From contig CAWJPW010000009.1 in the NCBI GenBank assembly GCA_963844845.1, positions 62,001 through 126,000 of the forward strand: a stretch of DNA of 64,000 nucleotides, written 5' to 3'. This document shows, piece after piece, positions 10,173-19,499 of this stretch (within the stretch, counting starts at the first letter, position 1; each line of letters starts with the position of its first letter). A program made the position numbers and the translations under genes. Under the pieces are notes generated by a model, which worked only from the letters and a program-made list of their open reading frames with translations, made no database searches and had not been told where the DNA came from. Source of the stretch: CAWJPW01 sp963844845. GTDB taxonomy: Bacteria; Acidobacteriota; Thermoanaerobaculia; Thermoanaerobaculales; Sulfomarinibacteraceae.

Positions 10173-12956
10173 CTACGAGTGGTCGTACGGCGTCGGCGGC
10201 GGGATGAAGGCGACCTCGTCCGCGGTGCGGTGGTTGGCAGCAGGAGCGACGTCAACCTGCCGACGCTGCTCGTGCTCGCCCGCCTTCACCACGACCGTGT
10301 ACTTCCCTGGCGGCACGAACTGTGTCTGCGCGCCCGGGAAGCTGAAGCGCTGCTCCTCGTCCGCCTGGAGGTCCCACACCACACGGTTGACACCCGCTCG
10401 TCCCCCGCCCGTGAGGGTTCGCACCGTGTGCCCCTCTGCGTCCTCGATCCGCACCTTGACCGGCTCGGCAGTCTGATCCCGCAGCCAGTAGGTGACGATC
10501 GCTCCCATGGGCGGGTTGGGCGCCCGGAACACCGCCGATCCCTCGCCGTACCCTCGCCCTGCGAAGAGCCGCGGCTTGGCCTCGCGCAGCGCGAAGAGAT
10601 GCAGCGGCTCGGCGAGGCTGGCGGGCGTCAGCTCGCCCAGGAACGCGGCATCGTCGAGGATGAATACGCTGCGCCCGTGGGTCGCCGCCACCAGGTCACC
10701 CTCGCGGGGATGGAAGACCAGGTCGTACACCGGCACGGTGGGCATACTCGTGCCGTTCAGCCGAATCCAGTGCTGGCCGCCGTCGATGCTGACGTAGGCG
10801 GCAAGCTCGGTGCCGCACACCAGTACATCGGGGTTGTCGGGATGCTCGCGCACCACCCGCACCGGGCCGCCCGCCGGGAGGTCGCCGGTGATCTCGGTCC
10901 AGCTGACGCCGCCGTCGCGTGTCCGCAGCACGAGCGGCCGGAAGACGTCCGACCGGTGCCCGTCCACCGCCACGTAGGCCGTGCCGGCATCACGATGCGA
11001 GGGCTCGACGCACGACACCCACCGCCCGTCCACCTGCCTGGGCGTCACGTCCTTCCAGTGTCGACCCTCGTCGGAGGTGACCTGCACGCGCCCGTCGTCG
11101 GTGCCCGCCCACAGCATTCCCTGTCGAACCGGCGACTCGGCCAGTGCCACGACGGTGCCGTAGGTCTCGGCCTCTGAGCCCTCGGTCATGATGCGGTCGG
11201 TCTGGCGGCGCGAGAGGTCGGGGCTGATGGCGTACCAGTAGCGCCCGTTGTGGGTGAGCTTGAACACCCGGTTCCCGGCCACGTAGATCACGCTCGGATC
11301 GAAGTGGGAGATCAGGTAGGGCGCGTCCCAGTTGAAGCGGAGCCGCTCCTGACCCTCGTCGGCCGCCGGCCGTAGCCGATCGACGACCTTGGTGCGCAGG
11401 TTGACGCGGGCGAGCTCGCCGCCCTGGGAGTTGGCGTACACAACGTCGTGGTCTCCAGGATCGAAGGCCACCCGGAAGCCGTCACCACCGAATACATACT
11501 TCCAGTCGCGGTCGAGGATCCCCATCTTGGCGCCGCCGGCGCCCTCCACCACCCCGAGGGTGCCGGATGGGCCGATCCAGGAGCCGTTGTCCTGCAGGCC
11601 GCCGCCCACTCGATAGGGATCCGAGAGGTCAACGCTCACGTGGTAGAACTGCCCCGCCGCGACGGTCGCCAGGTGGCGCCAGTGGGCTCCGCGATCATGG
11701 CTCAGATAGGCGCCGCCGTCATTGCCCACCAGGATTCGTCTCGGATCCCGGGCGTCGATGGCAATGGCGTGGTGATCCACGTGCACTTCGCCGGCTCCGA
11801 GACGGCGCAGGGTACGTCCGCCGTCGTCCGACACGGTGACATCCCAACCTAGGACGTACACGCGGTCTGCGTCCTCGGGGTCCACGGCGACGCGCGAGAA
11901 GTAGAAGGGGCGGAAGGAGAGGTCGCTCACCCTGACCCAGTGCTCGCCCCGGTCGTTGGAGCGAAACAGGCCGCCGGCAGGGGAACGATCGTCCCACGCC
12001 GAGGTCCCGATGCCGCCCTGGTCGCTCTCGACCACCGCGTACACCACGCTGGGCTCGGAAGGCGCCACTGCCAGACCGATGCGTCCGGTCCGCTCCGGCA
12101 GGCCGGTGGTCAGCTCGTGCCAGGTGGCGCCGCCGTCATCCGATCGGAAGATCCCGCCCGTGGCGCTGATCCCCTCATAGCTCCACGGCGTCCTCCGCCG
12201 GGCGTAGAGGGCCGCGTACACAGTGTCGGGCCGACCAGGCTCGAGGAGCACATCGCAGGCGCCGGTATCCGCGTCCACCTGGAGCACCGGTCGCCACGTG
12301 CGCCCGCCGTCGTCGGTCTTGTACAGTCCGCGCTCGGGGTTGCTGCCCCAGAGGTGGCCCAGGGCCGCCACGTACGCCACGTCGGGATTGCGCGGATCGA
12401 CTGACAGGGCAGGGATGTCGTGGCTCGCCTCGAGCCCCACGTGAGCGAAGGTCTTCCCACCATCGGTGGAGCGGTAGACCCCGTCCCCCCACGAGGAGCT
12501 GTTGCGGTTGTTCCCCTCGCCCGTTCCCACCCACACGATGCGGCCACGACCACGCTCGGCCGGGTCATCGGCCGGCGCCGCGCCGCTCGGGCCCTCGCCG
12601 ACCTCGGCCGAGCCCGGCCAGTTGAGCGGCGCGTCGGCCACCGCCACTGAGCCGATGGATGAAACACCCTCGTGGTCGAACACGGGGGTGAAGGTGACAC
12701 CGAGATCGTCGGTCTTGAACAGACCGCCGGTGGCGTAGCCCATGTAGAAGCTGGTGGAGCTTCCGGGCACCCAGGCCAGGGCTGAGACCCGCCCTCCCAT
12801 GCGGGCGGGCCCGACCCCGCGCCAGCTCACAGCTGCGAGGTCCTCGGCCGCAAGGGCTCGCGGGGCGGGGTCGGCGGTGGCCGCCACCGCGGCAGCGGCC
12901 GTCGCGAGCGCCGCCAGGAGGATCACGTAACGAGCAAAACGGTGTTGCAGCTGCAT
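10173..12956 (-). CDS. Secreted BNR/sortilin-like beta-propeller repeat protein
   Basis: 927 aa. An N-terminal signal peptide (basic start, hydrophobic run to about residue 25, AxA-type end before PAPRALAAED) indicates export. The body has many BNR/Asp-box repeats of the type GLFKTDDLG, GVYRSTDGGKTF, GLYKTDDGGRTW, GIFRSDDGGATW, as in VPS10/sortilin-like glycosyl-hydrolase propellers. The last about 100 residues (VTYWLRDQTAEPVKVRIEDAEG) look like an FlgD-type Ig domain that ends with PGKYTVVVKAGEHE. Such proteins are abundant in Acidobacteriota; no enzymatic activity is known to me and no catalytic set can be assigned here. A Shine-Dalgarno (TAGGAGG) lies about 10 nt before the ATG. Convergent with treY. 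Confidence 0.85.
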   Translation of the reverse strand: MQLQHRFARYVILLAALATAAAAVAATADPAPRALAAEDLAAVSWRGVGPARMGGRVSALAWVPGSSTSFYMGYATGGLFKTDDLGVTFTPVFDHEGVSSIGSVAVADAPLNWPGSAEVGEGPSGAAPADDPAERGRGRIVWVGTGEGNNRNSSSWGDGVYRSTDGGKTFAHVGLEASHDIPALSVDPRNPDVAYVAALGHLWGSNPERGLYKTDDGGRTWRPVLQVDADTGACDVLLEPGRPDTVYAALYARRRTPWSYEGISATGGIFRSDDGGATWHELTTGLPERTGRIGLAVAPSEPSVVYAVVESDQGGIGTSAWDDRSPAGGLFRSNDRGEHWVRVSDLSFRPFYFSRVAVDPEDADRVYVLGWDVTVSDDGGRTLRRLGAGEVHVDHHAIAIDARDPRRILVGNDGGAYLSHDRGAHWRHLATVAAGQFYHVSVDLSDPYRVGGGLQDNGSWIGPSGTLGVVEGAGGAKMGILDRDWKYVFGGDGFRVAFDPGDHDVVYANSQGGELARVNLRTKVVDRLRPAADEGQERLRFNWDAPYLISHFDPSVIYVAGNRVFKLTHNGRYWYAISPDLSRRQTDRIMTEGSEAETYGTVVALAESPVRQGMLWAGTDDGRVQVTSDEGRHWKDVTPRQVDGRWVSCVEPSHRDAGTAYVAVDGHRSDVFRPLVLRTRDGGVSWTEITGDLPAGGPVRVVREHPDNPDVLVCGTELAAYVSIDGGQHWIRLNGTSMPTVPVYDLVFHPREGDLVAATHGRSVFILDDAAFLGELTPASLAEPLHLFALREAKPRLFAGRGYGEGSAVFRAPNPPMGAIVTYWLRDQTAEPVKVRIEDAEGHTVRTLTGGGRAGVNRVVWDLQADEEQRFSFPGAQTQFVPPGKYTVVVKAGEHEQRRQVDVAPAANHRTADEVAFIPPPTPYDHS

Positions 12957-13000
12957 GGCTCGGTGCCTCCTAAATACCTGACTCAGCCGGACCGCTCAGC

Positions 13001-14233
13001 TCAGGCGCTGGCCGGGGTCACCACCGCGCGGTTCTGCTCGACGATGGCGGCGGCAAGGCGCTTGATACCCTCCATGATGAGCCCCTCGGAAGGATAGGAG
13101 AAGTTGAGGCGCATGGTGTTGCGACCGCCGCCGTCGCAGTGGAAGGGGGCACCGATCACGAACGCCACGTTGTGCTCCACCGCCTCGCGCAGGAGCACGC
13201 AGGCATCCATCTCCTCCGGAAGCCGCACCCAGAGGAAGAGGCCTCCCTCGGGCCGCGTCCACGTGACGCCGGGCGGCATGAACTCCTCCAACGCCTCCAG
13301 CATGACCTGACGCTTGTGGTCGTAGAGCGGTCGGATACGCTCCACCTGGCGATGCAGCAGACCCCTGCTCATGAACTCCGCGGCGATGGCCTGGGTGAAC
13401 GAAGCCGTACACAGGTCGGTGCTCTGCTTGGCGATCACCAGCTTACTGATGAGATCCTGAGGCCCCATCGCCCAGGCAAGGCGGAACCCGGGACAGAACA
13501 GCTTCGAGAAGGACGAGATGGTGATCACCCTGCCGTCGCGGTCGCTGGCCAGAATCGCAGGCGCCGCCTCTCCGTTGTAGCGCAGCTCACGATACGGCGT
13601 GTCCTCGATGATCAGGGTGTCGTACTCTCTGGCGAGCTCGAGCAGGCGCCGACGACGGTCGGCGGGCATGGTCACACCCGAGGGGTTCTGGAAGTCCGGC
13701 ACCACGTAGATCATCTTGGGCTGCACGCCCGCGGCTGCGAGCTCGGCCAGCTTGGTCTCGAGGAGGTCCATGCGCATCCCGTGGTCGTCCTGGGGCACCC
13801 CGTGGAGGGCGGCCTGGTAGGCGTTGAAGGCCTGCAGGCCGCCGATGTACGAGGGCAGCTCGACGATTACCGCATCGCCCGGGTCGACGAAGATCTTGCC
13901 CAGGAGGTCGAGCCCCTGCTGGCTTCCGTTGGTGATGAAGACCTGGTCTGCATCGACCTCGATGCCGTCCTTCGCGACCCAGCGCACGAGCTCCTCGCGC
14001 AGCGCCAGATCACCCTCGGTGGGGCCGTACTGGAGCGCGAGCGGCCCCTGCTCCCGCAGCACCGCCTGCGTGATCTCGCCGATCTCGGGCACCGGGAAGC
14101 TCCCTGGGTCCGGCAGGCCGCCGGCGAACGAGATCATGTCCGGCCGCCGCGTCAGCTTGAGAATCTCGCGGATCTCGCTCCGCCGGGCGCGGCGCGCCGG
14201 GATCGAGTAGAAGCGGTCGTAGCTCATGCCCAT
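13001..14233 (-). CDS. PLP-dependent aminotransferase, MocR/LysN (2-aminoadipate aminotransferase) type
   Basis: 410 aa. Fold-type I aminotransferase: ISFAGGLPDPGSFPVPEI near residue 35, LQYGPTEGDLALREEL, ITNGSQQGLDLLGKIFVDPGD, VPDFQNPSGVTMP, and the PLP-lysine in ISSFSKLFCPGFRLAW near 245. FAGGLPDP and the N-terminal helix resemble the 2-aminoadipate/kynurenine/aromatic aminotransferase group rather than aspartate aminotransferases. It has no N-terminal HTH, so it is an enzyme and not a MocR regulator. A GGGAGG Shine-Dalgarno precedes the ATG. The substrate is not determined by the sequence. It lies 44 bp upstream of the BNR-repeat gene on the same strand. Confidence 0.88.
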   Translation of the reverse strand: MGMSYDRFYSIPARRARRSEIREILKLTRRPDMISFAGGLPDPGSFPVPEIGEITQAVLREQGPLALQYGPTEGDLALREELVRWVAKDGIEVDADQVFITNGSQQGLDLLGKIFVDPGDAVIVELPSYIGGLQAFNAYQAALHGVPQDDHGMRMDLLETKLAELAAAGVQPKMIYVVPDFQNPSGVTMPADRRRRLLELAREYDTLIIEDTPYRELRYNGEAAPAILASDRDGRVITISSFSKLFCPGFRLAWAMGPQDLISKLVIAKQSTDLCTASFTQAIAAEFMSRGLLHRQVERIRPLYDHKRQVMLEALEEFMPPGVTWTRPEGGLFLWVRLPEEMDACVLLREAVEHNVAFVIGAPFHCDGGGRNTMRLNFSYPSEGLIMEGIKRLAAAIVEQNRAVVTPASA

Positions 14234-14440
14234 GAGGACCTCCCGTTGTCACAGTCCGCCGCAGCGCGAGGGTGTGCGGCTCAAGCCTCCGCCGGAACCG
14301 GAGTGTCAGGCCCCGACACGGCGTAGTGATGCGTTGCAGAGCCGTGGCATCGCGGCGACGCGGACTCGGTGTGCACCGCGAACGCACCCACTGTACCAGG
14401 ACCTTCGCAAGACCTCACCCCGCGCCTCTCGCTGAACCGC

Positions 14441-15871
14441 TCAAAGGTACGGTGCGAGCAGCCCTGCCGTTGCATCGCGAAGGCGCACGCCGAGGCCCCG
14501 TCCCGCCGCCGCCTCGGAGGTGACCTCCTCCGAACCCGCCCTCGTGCGGTCCACGAAGCCGGCGAGCTCCGCGACGACTCGGTCGTCGAAGATCTCCAGG
14601 TTGAACTCGAAGTTGAGCCGAAAGCTGCGAGTGTCGAGGTTGGCCGAGCCGATCAGAGCGTAGACCTCGTCGACCAGCAGCATCTTGGTGTGCGCGAAGG
14701 GCGGGGGCTGGTACCAGAAGCGGACTCCCTGCTCCAGCATGTCCGGCTGCAGGGACCGGCACGCCCACTCCACCAGGGGGTAGTTGTTCTCCGCGGGCAG
14801 CACGACATCGACCTCGACGCCCCGCAATGCGGCGGCGTTGAGTGCCGCGACAATCTCTCGCGCCGGCACGAAGTAGGGGGTCATGATCCGCACCCTCTTG
14901 CGGGCGGCGTGCAGCGCTCCGAGGACGATCCACTGCAACTTCTCGAAGTCCTCGTTGGGACCGGCGTTCACTCCCCGGCATACCGCCGGACGCTCGTCGT
15001 ACACGAAAGCATAGTCCTCGGGCCGAAATGGATGGCCGGTGGCGAAAGCCCAATCCTCGCGGAAGGACTCCTCCATCTGCAGCACGACCGGGCCCTCCAC
15101 CCGAAAGTGGACGTCGGCCACCCGGTGCCGCCTGCTGGGATCGGCCGCCAGGTGACGGTCCCAGATGTTCATGCCGCCGGTGAACCCCACCAACCGGTCG
15201 ACCACCAGGAGCTTGCGGTGGTTGCGCAGGTTGAGGTGTAGCCGCGAGCGCCACAGGGAAAACGGCAGGAACTCGGCGTGGGGCACGTCGGCGCGCCGGA
15301 GCAGGCGCCGGGAACGTGGCCACGAGTAGAACTGGCCGAACCCGTCCAGGAGCACCCTGACATCGACGCCGCGGCGCACCGCCTCGGCCAGCTCGCTGAC
15401 GAAGCGCTCGCCGGTGCTGTCGGCGGCGAAGATGTACGACGAGAGGAAGACGCACTGCCGCGCCCTGGATATGGCCTCCAGCATCGCCGGGTAGGCCTCC
15501 TCTCCGCCGTACAGCACACGCAGGTCGTTGCCCGGCAGCAGGGGTCTCCGTGTGACCGCGCCGGCCAGGTGGACCAGCGGCGCATACGCGGCCGGGATGA
15601 GATGCTCGGGCATGTGTCCGACCAGGACCTCGCTGGTACCCCCCGCTCGCCGCGGGAGCAGGCGCCGCCAGTGCGACTGGTACTTGCGCGCGCGGGTCCG
15701 AATCCGGTTCACACCGATCAGCCAGTACAACACCGCACCGAGGCCCGGGATACCGACGCACACCGCGATCCAGCCCACCGCCGAGCGCGGGTCTCGCTTG
15801 GTCAGGAGTGCGTGCGCCGCAGACAGCACCGACACCACCACGGCCGCGACGAAGACGGCGGTAGTTAGCAC
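14441..15871 (-). CDS. cls: Cardiolipin synthase (phospholipase D superfamily)
   Basis: 476 aa, GTG start. Two N-terminal membrane helices (about residues 3-22 and 32-52) are followed by two PLD domains with complete HKD motifs: HRKLLVVDRLVGFTGGMN near 220 and HTKMLLVDEVYALIGSANLD near 400. This is the ClsA layout; the enzyme joins two phosphatidylglycerols to make cardiolipin at the inner membrane. Length is typical. No good Shine-Dalgarno precedes the GTG, so a slightly different start is possible. It stands alone between the aminotransferase and epmA. Confidence 0.94.
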   Translation of the reverse strand: MLTTAVFVAAVVVSVLSAAHALLTKRDPRSAVGWIAVCVGIPGLGAVLYWLIGVNRIRTRARKYQSHWRRLLPRRAGGTSEVLVGHMPEHLIPAAYAPLVHLAGAVTRRPLLPGNDLRVLYGGEEAYPAMLEAISRARQCVFLSSYIFAADSTGERFVSELAEAVRRGVDVRVLLDGFGQFYSWPRSRRLLRRADVPHAEFLPFSLWRSRLHLNLRNHRKLLVVDRLVGFTGGMNIWDRHLAADPSRRHRVADVHFRVEGPVVLQMEESFREDWAFATGHPFRPEDYAFVYDERPAVCRGVNAGPNEDFEKLQWIVLGALHAARKRVRIMTPYFVPAREIVAALNAAALRGVEVDVVLPAENNYPLVEWACRSLQPDMLEQGVRFWYQPPPFAHTKMLLVDEVYALIGSANLDTRSFRLNFEFNLEIFDDRVVAELAGFVDRTRAGSEEVTSEAAAGRGLGVRLRDATAGLLAPYL

Positions 15872-15990
15872 TCGGTCAAAGTCCCAAGAGGGTTTGGCCC
15901 CGGCCGGAACCTTCGCTGCTCATCGTCACTCGAGTATGCGTCGGACCCGGGCGATTGTGAACCTCGAGCGGCCCGCGGTGGCACAAAAGC

Positions 15991-16959
15991 TCAGGCGCGA
16001 TCCGCCGGGAACGCCAGGACCTCGGCCAGAGAGCCGGCCCCGGCCACGAGCATGACCAGCCGGTCGAGCCCGAGCGCCACGCCTGCGCAGGGGGGCATGC
16101 CAGCGTCCAGGGCGGCGAGCAGACGCTTGTCCACGGGGACCTCGGGGAGACCCAACCGAGAGCGCTCCGCCATATCTGCCGCGAACCGCCGCCGCTGCTC
16201 ACTGGCGTCAGTGAGCTCGTGGTACCCGTTGGCGAGCTCGACGCCCTCGACGTAGACCTCGAAGCGCTCGGCAACTGTGGGGGGACCGTGCCGCACTCGC
16301 GCCAATGCGGCCTGGCTCGCGGGGTAGTCGATCACGAAGGCGGGCGAGCCCCGCCCCAGGTCCGGCTCGATCGCATGCGCGAAGAGGAGTCCGAGCCAGT
16401 CATCGCGCCCGCCCTGGTCGACCCCCGCAGCCTCCAGACCGAGCTCGGCGGCGCGGCAACGAAGGTCCCTCACCGAGGCGGCGTGGGGGTCGAGCCCGAC
16501 TCGGCGGAGGAAGGCGTCGGCGTAGGTCAACCGAGTCGCCGGCGGTGTATCGAGAATCTCGTGCAGGAGCTCGTCCACCTCGTCCATGAGCCGGTGGTGG
16601 TCGAAACCCGGCCGGTACCACTCGAGCATCGTGAACTCGGGGTTGTGGCGCCGTCCTGCCTCGTGGTCGCGGAAGGCCGGTCCCAGCGAGTAGATCGCCC
16701 CCCACCCGGCGGCCAGCAGCCGCTTCATCGCGAACTCCGGCGAGGTCTGCAGGAAGAGTGTGCGCCCTTCGTCCGCCCCCGGTCCGCGATAGCGGCAGGT
16801 CAGCGCCGCCAGGTGAGGATCAGAGGCCGGCGCTGAAGCGAGCACCGGAACTTGCACTTCCAGTACCCCGCGTTGGGCGAAGAACCCACGCACCGCAGCC
16901 AGCACACGGGCACGGCACCGGGCCGCGTCGAGACTCGCGGAGGGGCGCCACTGCGTCAT
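15991..16959 (-). CDS. epmA: Elongation factor P (R)-beta-lysine ligase
   Basis: 322 aa. A class II lysyl-tRNA synthetase-like core without the N-terminal anticodon-binding OB fold, the size expected of EpmA/PoxA/GenX. Motif 2 is visible in the FLQTSPEFAMKRLLAAGWGA and YSLGPAFRDHEAGRRHNPEFTMLEWY region (about residues 90-140), and motif 3 in GVALGLDRLVML near 300. EpmA attaches (R)-beta-lysine to the conserved lysine of EF-P. The neighbours confirm it: efp lies 40 bp upstream on the same strand and epmB is divergent from efp. It is the second gene of the efp-epmA unit. Confidence 0.93.
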   Translation of the reverse strand: MTQWRPSASLDAARCRARVLAAVRGFFAQRGVLEVQVPVLASAPASDPHLAALTCRYRGPGADEGRTLFLQTSPEFAMKRLLAAGWGAIYSLGPAFRDHEAGRRHNPEFTMLEWYRPGFDHHRLMDEVDELLHEILDTPPATRLTYADAFLRRVGLDPHAASVRDLRCRAAELGLEAAGVDQGGRDDWLGLLFAHAIEPDLGRGSPAFVIDYPASQAALARVRHGPPTVAERFEVYVEGVELANGYHELTDASEQRRRFAADMAERSRLGLPEVPVDKRLLAALDAGMPPCAGVALGLDRLVMLVAGAGSLAEVLAFPADRA

Positions 16960-16999
16960 ACCGAGGGCAGGGGGCGGCCGCGACCGGCGCGCCCGACCG

Positions 17000-17575
17000 T
17001 CACTCCTCCTTGGCCCGGGAGACGTACTCGCCGGTGCGGGTGTCGATCTTGAGGAGGTCGCCGATCTGGATGAAGAGCGGCACTTTGACCACGGCGCCGG
17101 TGCTCAGGGTGGCCGGCTTGCTCCCCCCGGAGGAAGTGTCACCGCGCACGCCAGGGTCCGTCTCGGTAACCTCGAGGACGACGAAGTTGGGCGGAGTGAT
17201 GGCCAACGGCGAGTTATTGTAGAGGGTCACGGTGCAGACGTCGTTCTCCTTGAGCCACTGAGCATTGTCGCCCACCGCGGTGGCGTCGGCTGCGTACTGC
17301 TCGAAGGTGTCGGGCACCATGAAGTGCCAGAACTCGCCGTCGTTGTAGATGTACTGCATGTCCGTGTCGACCACGTCGGCGCCCTCGAGGGACTCACCCG
17401 ACTTATAGGTCCGCTCGTTGACCCGGCCGGTCTTGAGGTCCTTGTACTTCACGCGGACGAAGGCCTGCCCCTTACCCGGCTTGACGAAGTCGGTGTCGAC
17501 GATAGTGCAGGGGTTCCCGTCGACCATGATCTTGAGGCCCCCGCGGAACTGGTTGGTGCTGTACGTCTCCGCCAT
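17000..17575 (-). CDS. efp: Translation elongation factor P
   Basis: 191 aa. Three beta-barrel domains: KOW-like N-terminal domain with the loop VKPGKGQAFVRVKYKD, whose Lys35 is the beta-lysylation site, then the central domain (MQYIYNDGEFWHFMV) and the C-terminal domain (VKVPLFIQIGDLLKIDTRTGEY). EF-P relieves ribosome stalling at polyproline. The start was set at ATG 17575 because GGAGGGG lies about 6 nt upstream and MAETYSTNQF is the usual EF-P beginning; a longer in-frame extension from 17659 is not convincing. The PGKG lysine and the adjacent epmA and epmB predict modification by beta-lysine rather than rhamnose or 5-aminopentanol. Confidence 0.97.
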   Translation of the reverse strand: MAETYSTNQFRGGLKIMVDGNPCTIVDTDFVKPGKGQAFVRVKYKDLKTGRVNERTYKSGESLEGADVVDTDMQYIYNDGEFWHFMVPDTFEQYAADATAVGDNAQWLKENDVCTVTLYNNSPLAITPPNFVVLEVTETDPGVRGDTSSGGSKPATLSTGAVVKVPLFIQIGDLLKIDTRTGEYVSRAKEE

Positions 17576-17628
17576 GCTACTCCCCTCCGGCTTGAAAGAA
17601 CCGGTCGAATACTGCCAAACTCGGCCGG

Positions 17629-18666
17629 ATGATAGCGCGAACTGCCCGTCCCTGGCCATCCGGCGCCTGGAAAGACCTTCTTTCTTGCGCCGTCACCGAC
17701 GTCGGGGAGCTGCTCCGGCTCCTCGGTCTGCCTCCAGATCACGCCGGAAACCCCGACGCCGTCGCCCGGGTCGAGCGCGAGCTGTCCGTACGGGTCCCCA
17801 GGGGGTTCGTCGCCCGCATGCGCCCGGGCGACCCTGACGACCCTCTTCTCCTCCAGGTGCTCGCCCACGTCGACGAGAGCAGGCGGGCCGTCGGCTTCAC
17901 CGCCGACCCGGTGGGGGAGCTGTCCGTCTCCCGCGGTCCGCTCCTGCGGAAGTACCGGGGCCGAGCCCTGCTGGTGGTCACCGGCGCCTGCGCGGTGCAC
18001 TGCCGATACTGCTTCCGGCGGCACTTCCCCTACGAGGCTCACACACTCACCGGGGCGACCCGGGAAGGCGCTCTGACCGCCCTCGCCGCCGACCCCTCGA
18101 TCAGGGAGCTCATCCTCAGCGGCGGTGACCCGCTGGCCGTCCCCGACGATCGTCTCTCCAGCCTGCTGGATGAGCTCGCGGCCATCCCCCACCTTCGGCG
18201 CCTGCGGCTGCACACCAGGCTGCCGGTGGTGATCCCCCAGCGGGTCGACGAAGCGCTCCTCGGCTGGCTGAGTAGGACCCACCTCCAGACTGTCGTCGTG
18301 CTTCACGTCAACCACGCCAATGAGATCGACGATGAGGTGACCACCGCGGCCGGGCTCCTGCGCGCCGCCGGCGCCACCGTTCTGAACCAGGCGGTTTTGC
18401 TTGCCGGTGTGAACGACAGCGTCGAAGCTCTCGCGACCCTCAGCGAGGCGCTCATGGCCGCGGGGATCCTCCCCTACTACCTGCACCTCCTCGACCCGGT
18501 CGCAGGGGCCGCGCACTTCGACGTCCCCGAGAAGCGCGCGGTGGAACTCATCGAGGGGCTGCGGGCGCGGCTCCCTGGCTTCCTGGTTCCACGGCTGGTG
18601 CGGGAGGTCGCCGGCGCACCATTCAAGGTGCCGATCGGTCCTTCGGTGGTTGAGCCCACGCCCTGA
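17629..18666 (+). CDS. epmB: EF-P (R)-beta-lysine-forming lysine 2,3-aminomutase (radical SAM)
   Basis: 345 aa. The radical SAM motif CAVHCRYCFRRHFPYE (CxxxCxxC) lies near residue 122-137. ILSGGDPLAVPDD and LHTRLPVVIPQRVDEALL match the KamA/EpmB family. The protein is short like EpmB and lacks the longer C-terminal region of catabolic KamA. EpmB converts (S)-alpha-lysine to (R)-beta-lysine, the substrate of EpmA. It is transcribed divergently from efp; their starts are only 53 bp apart, so both promoters lie in that gap. It ends 5 bp from the convergent small secreted protein gene. Confidence 0.93.
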   Translation: MIARTARPWPSGAWKDLLSCAVTDVGELLRLLGLPPDHAGNPDAVARVERELSVRVPRGFVARMRPGDPDDPLLLQVLAHVDESRRAVGFTADPVGELSVSRGPLLRKYRGRALLVVTGACAVHCRYCFRRHFPYEAHTLTGATREGALTALAADPSIRELILSGGDPLAVPDDRLSSLLDELAAIPHLRRLRLHTRLPVVIPQRVDEALLGWLSRTHLQTVVVLHVNHANEIDDEVTTAAGLLRAAGATVLNQAVLLAGVNDSVEALATLSEALMAAGILPYYLHLLDPVAGAAHFDVPEKRAVELIEGLRARLPGFLVPRLVREVAGAPFKVPIGPSVVEPTP

Positions 18667-18671
18667 CGACC

Positions 18672-19097
18672 TCAGCGTGAGGCACGGGCAAAGAGGTCGG
18701 ATGCGACCTCCAGCATCCTCTGCCGCTCGTTGGGCGTGACCTCCCGGTCTCCCCTGCCGGTGAGGTGGAGCCTGATCGTCATGGCGTCGGCGGTCGCTGG
18801 ATCGGTGCGCTGCCAGCTGAATGACGCCAGCTCGGCGTACCACCTTGCGAGCTTAGCGCGCTCGTCGGCGTCGAGCCGGCAACGACCAACCTCCTCTGGT
18901 TCCCGCCGTCCGCACCTGGTGGCGACCGCGATGCCGCCGTCGTCCACCACCAGCTGATCGCAGAACCCGGCAAAGCCCCCCTCCCGACTCCAGGTGAGGA
19001 TTGCGTCGCCATCGCCGCCCCCGGAACCTCCGCCGACGGCAGTGAAGGCCATCGGAGTGAGCACGAGCACCAGGGTTATCATGACGGTTGCGGGCAT
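18672..19097 (-). CDS. Small secreted protein of unknown function
   Basis: 141 aa from ATG 19097, chosen because CGGAGG lies 5 nt upstream; a GTG two codons earlier is possible. The first about 22 residues form a signal-like hydrophobic segment (MITLVLVLTPMAFTAVG), followed by a Gly/Asp linker. The mature part has four Cys, including GFCDQLVVDDGG, TRCGRREPEEVGRC and LDADERAKLARWYAELASFSW, which suggests a small disulphide-bonded periplasmic domain. I do not recognise the family. It is convergent with epmB. Confidence 0.6.
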   Translation of the reverse strand: MPATVMITLVLVLTPMAFTAVGGGSGGGDGDAILTWSREGGFAGFCDQLVVDDGGIAVATRCGRREPEEVGRCRLDADERAKLARWYAELASFSWQRTDPATADAMTIRLHLTGRGDREVTPNERQRMLEVASDLFARASR

Positions 19098-19139
19098 CAG
19101 CACCTCCGCCGGGACCCGGTCAGCTTACCCCAGCGCGGG

Positions 19140-19403
19140 TTAGCGGGTTTGCGGATCGCGCCCGACCGGCACCGCCACGACCGAGCGCTCCAAACTGCGC
19201 GACCGCCTCACCTCCCACCACCCCCCACGTGCGGCGAAGCGGTAGCCGGGCTCAATCGCGGGGTTCCAGACCAGCACCTCCACCGACGCGCTGTCCCCCC
19301 GGTCGAGGATCACGGCCATACGGCACACCCGCCCGCCGCTCCATCCAGGTCTCTTGCCTGATTCAGTGCCCAGCTGCGGTTCGCCCACGCTCACCTCCAC
19401 CAT
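19140..19403 (-). CDS. Possible small hypothetical protein
   Basis: 87 aa from ATG 19403; a longer version from 19463 would run through the Hsp20 terminator hairpin and is unlikely. The composition of the C-terminal half (VEVLVWNPAIEPGYRFAARGGWWEV) looks protein-like, but no Shine-Dalgarno precedes any candidate start and no family is recognised. It sits downstream of hsp20 on the same strand, after a strong terminator. Confidence 0.35.
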   Translation of the reverse strand: MVEVSVGEPQLGTESGKRPGWSGGRVCRMAVILDRGDSASVEVLVWNPAIEPGYRFAARGGWWEVRRSRSLERSVVAVPVGRDPQTR

Positions 19404-19440
19404 GAGGAGAAACGCAGCCGGCGGGGGGAAGGTTCTGACA

Positions 19441-19473
19441 AAGAGAAAGGGCCCCGACAACACCGGGGCCCGA
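19441..19473 (-). terminator. Rho-independent terminator of the Hsp20 gene
   Basis: On the minus strand GGGCCCCG pairs with CGGGGCCC (19450-19457 with 19465-19472, 7-nt loop), followed by TTTCTCTTT. It lies 27 bp after the Hsp20 stop. Confidence 0.85.
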
Positions 19474-19499
19474 TCGCCTTCAGTCGGCAGACGCGTTGC

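Noticed and set aside
17576..17659. A 28-residue N-terminal extension of EF-P
   Set aside because: It has no Shine-Dalgarno and overlaps epmB and its promoter region; ATG 17575 has a strong Shine-Dalgarno and the usual EF-P beginning.
19404..19463. Longer start for the small hypothetical gene after hsp20
   Set aside because: It would be encoded by the Hsp20 terminator hairpin.
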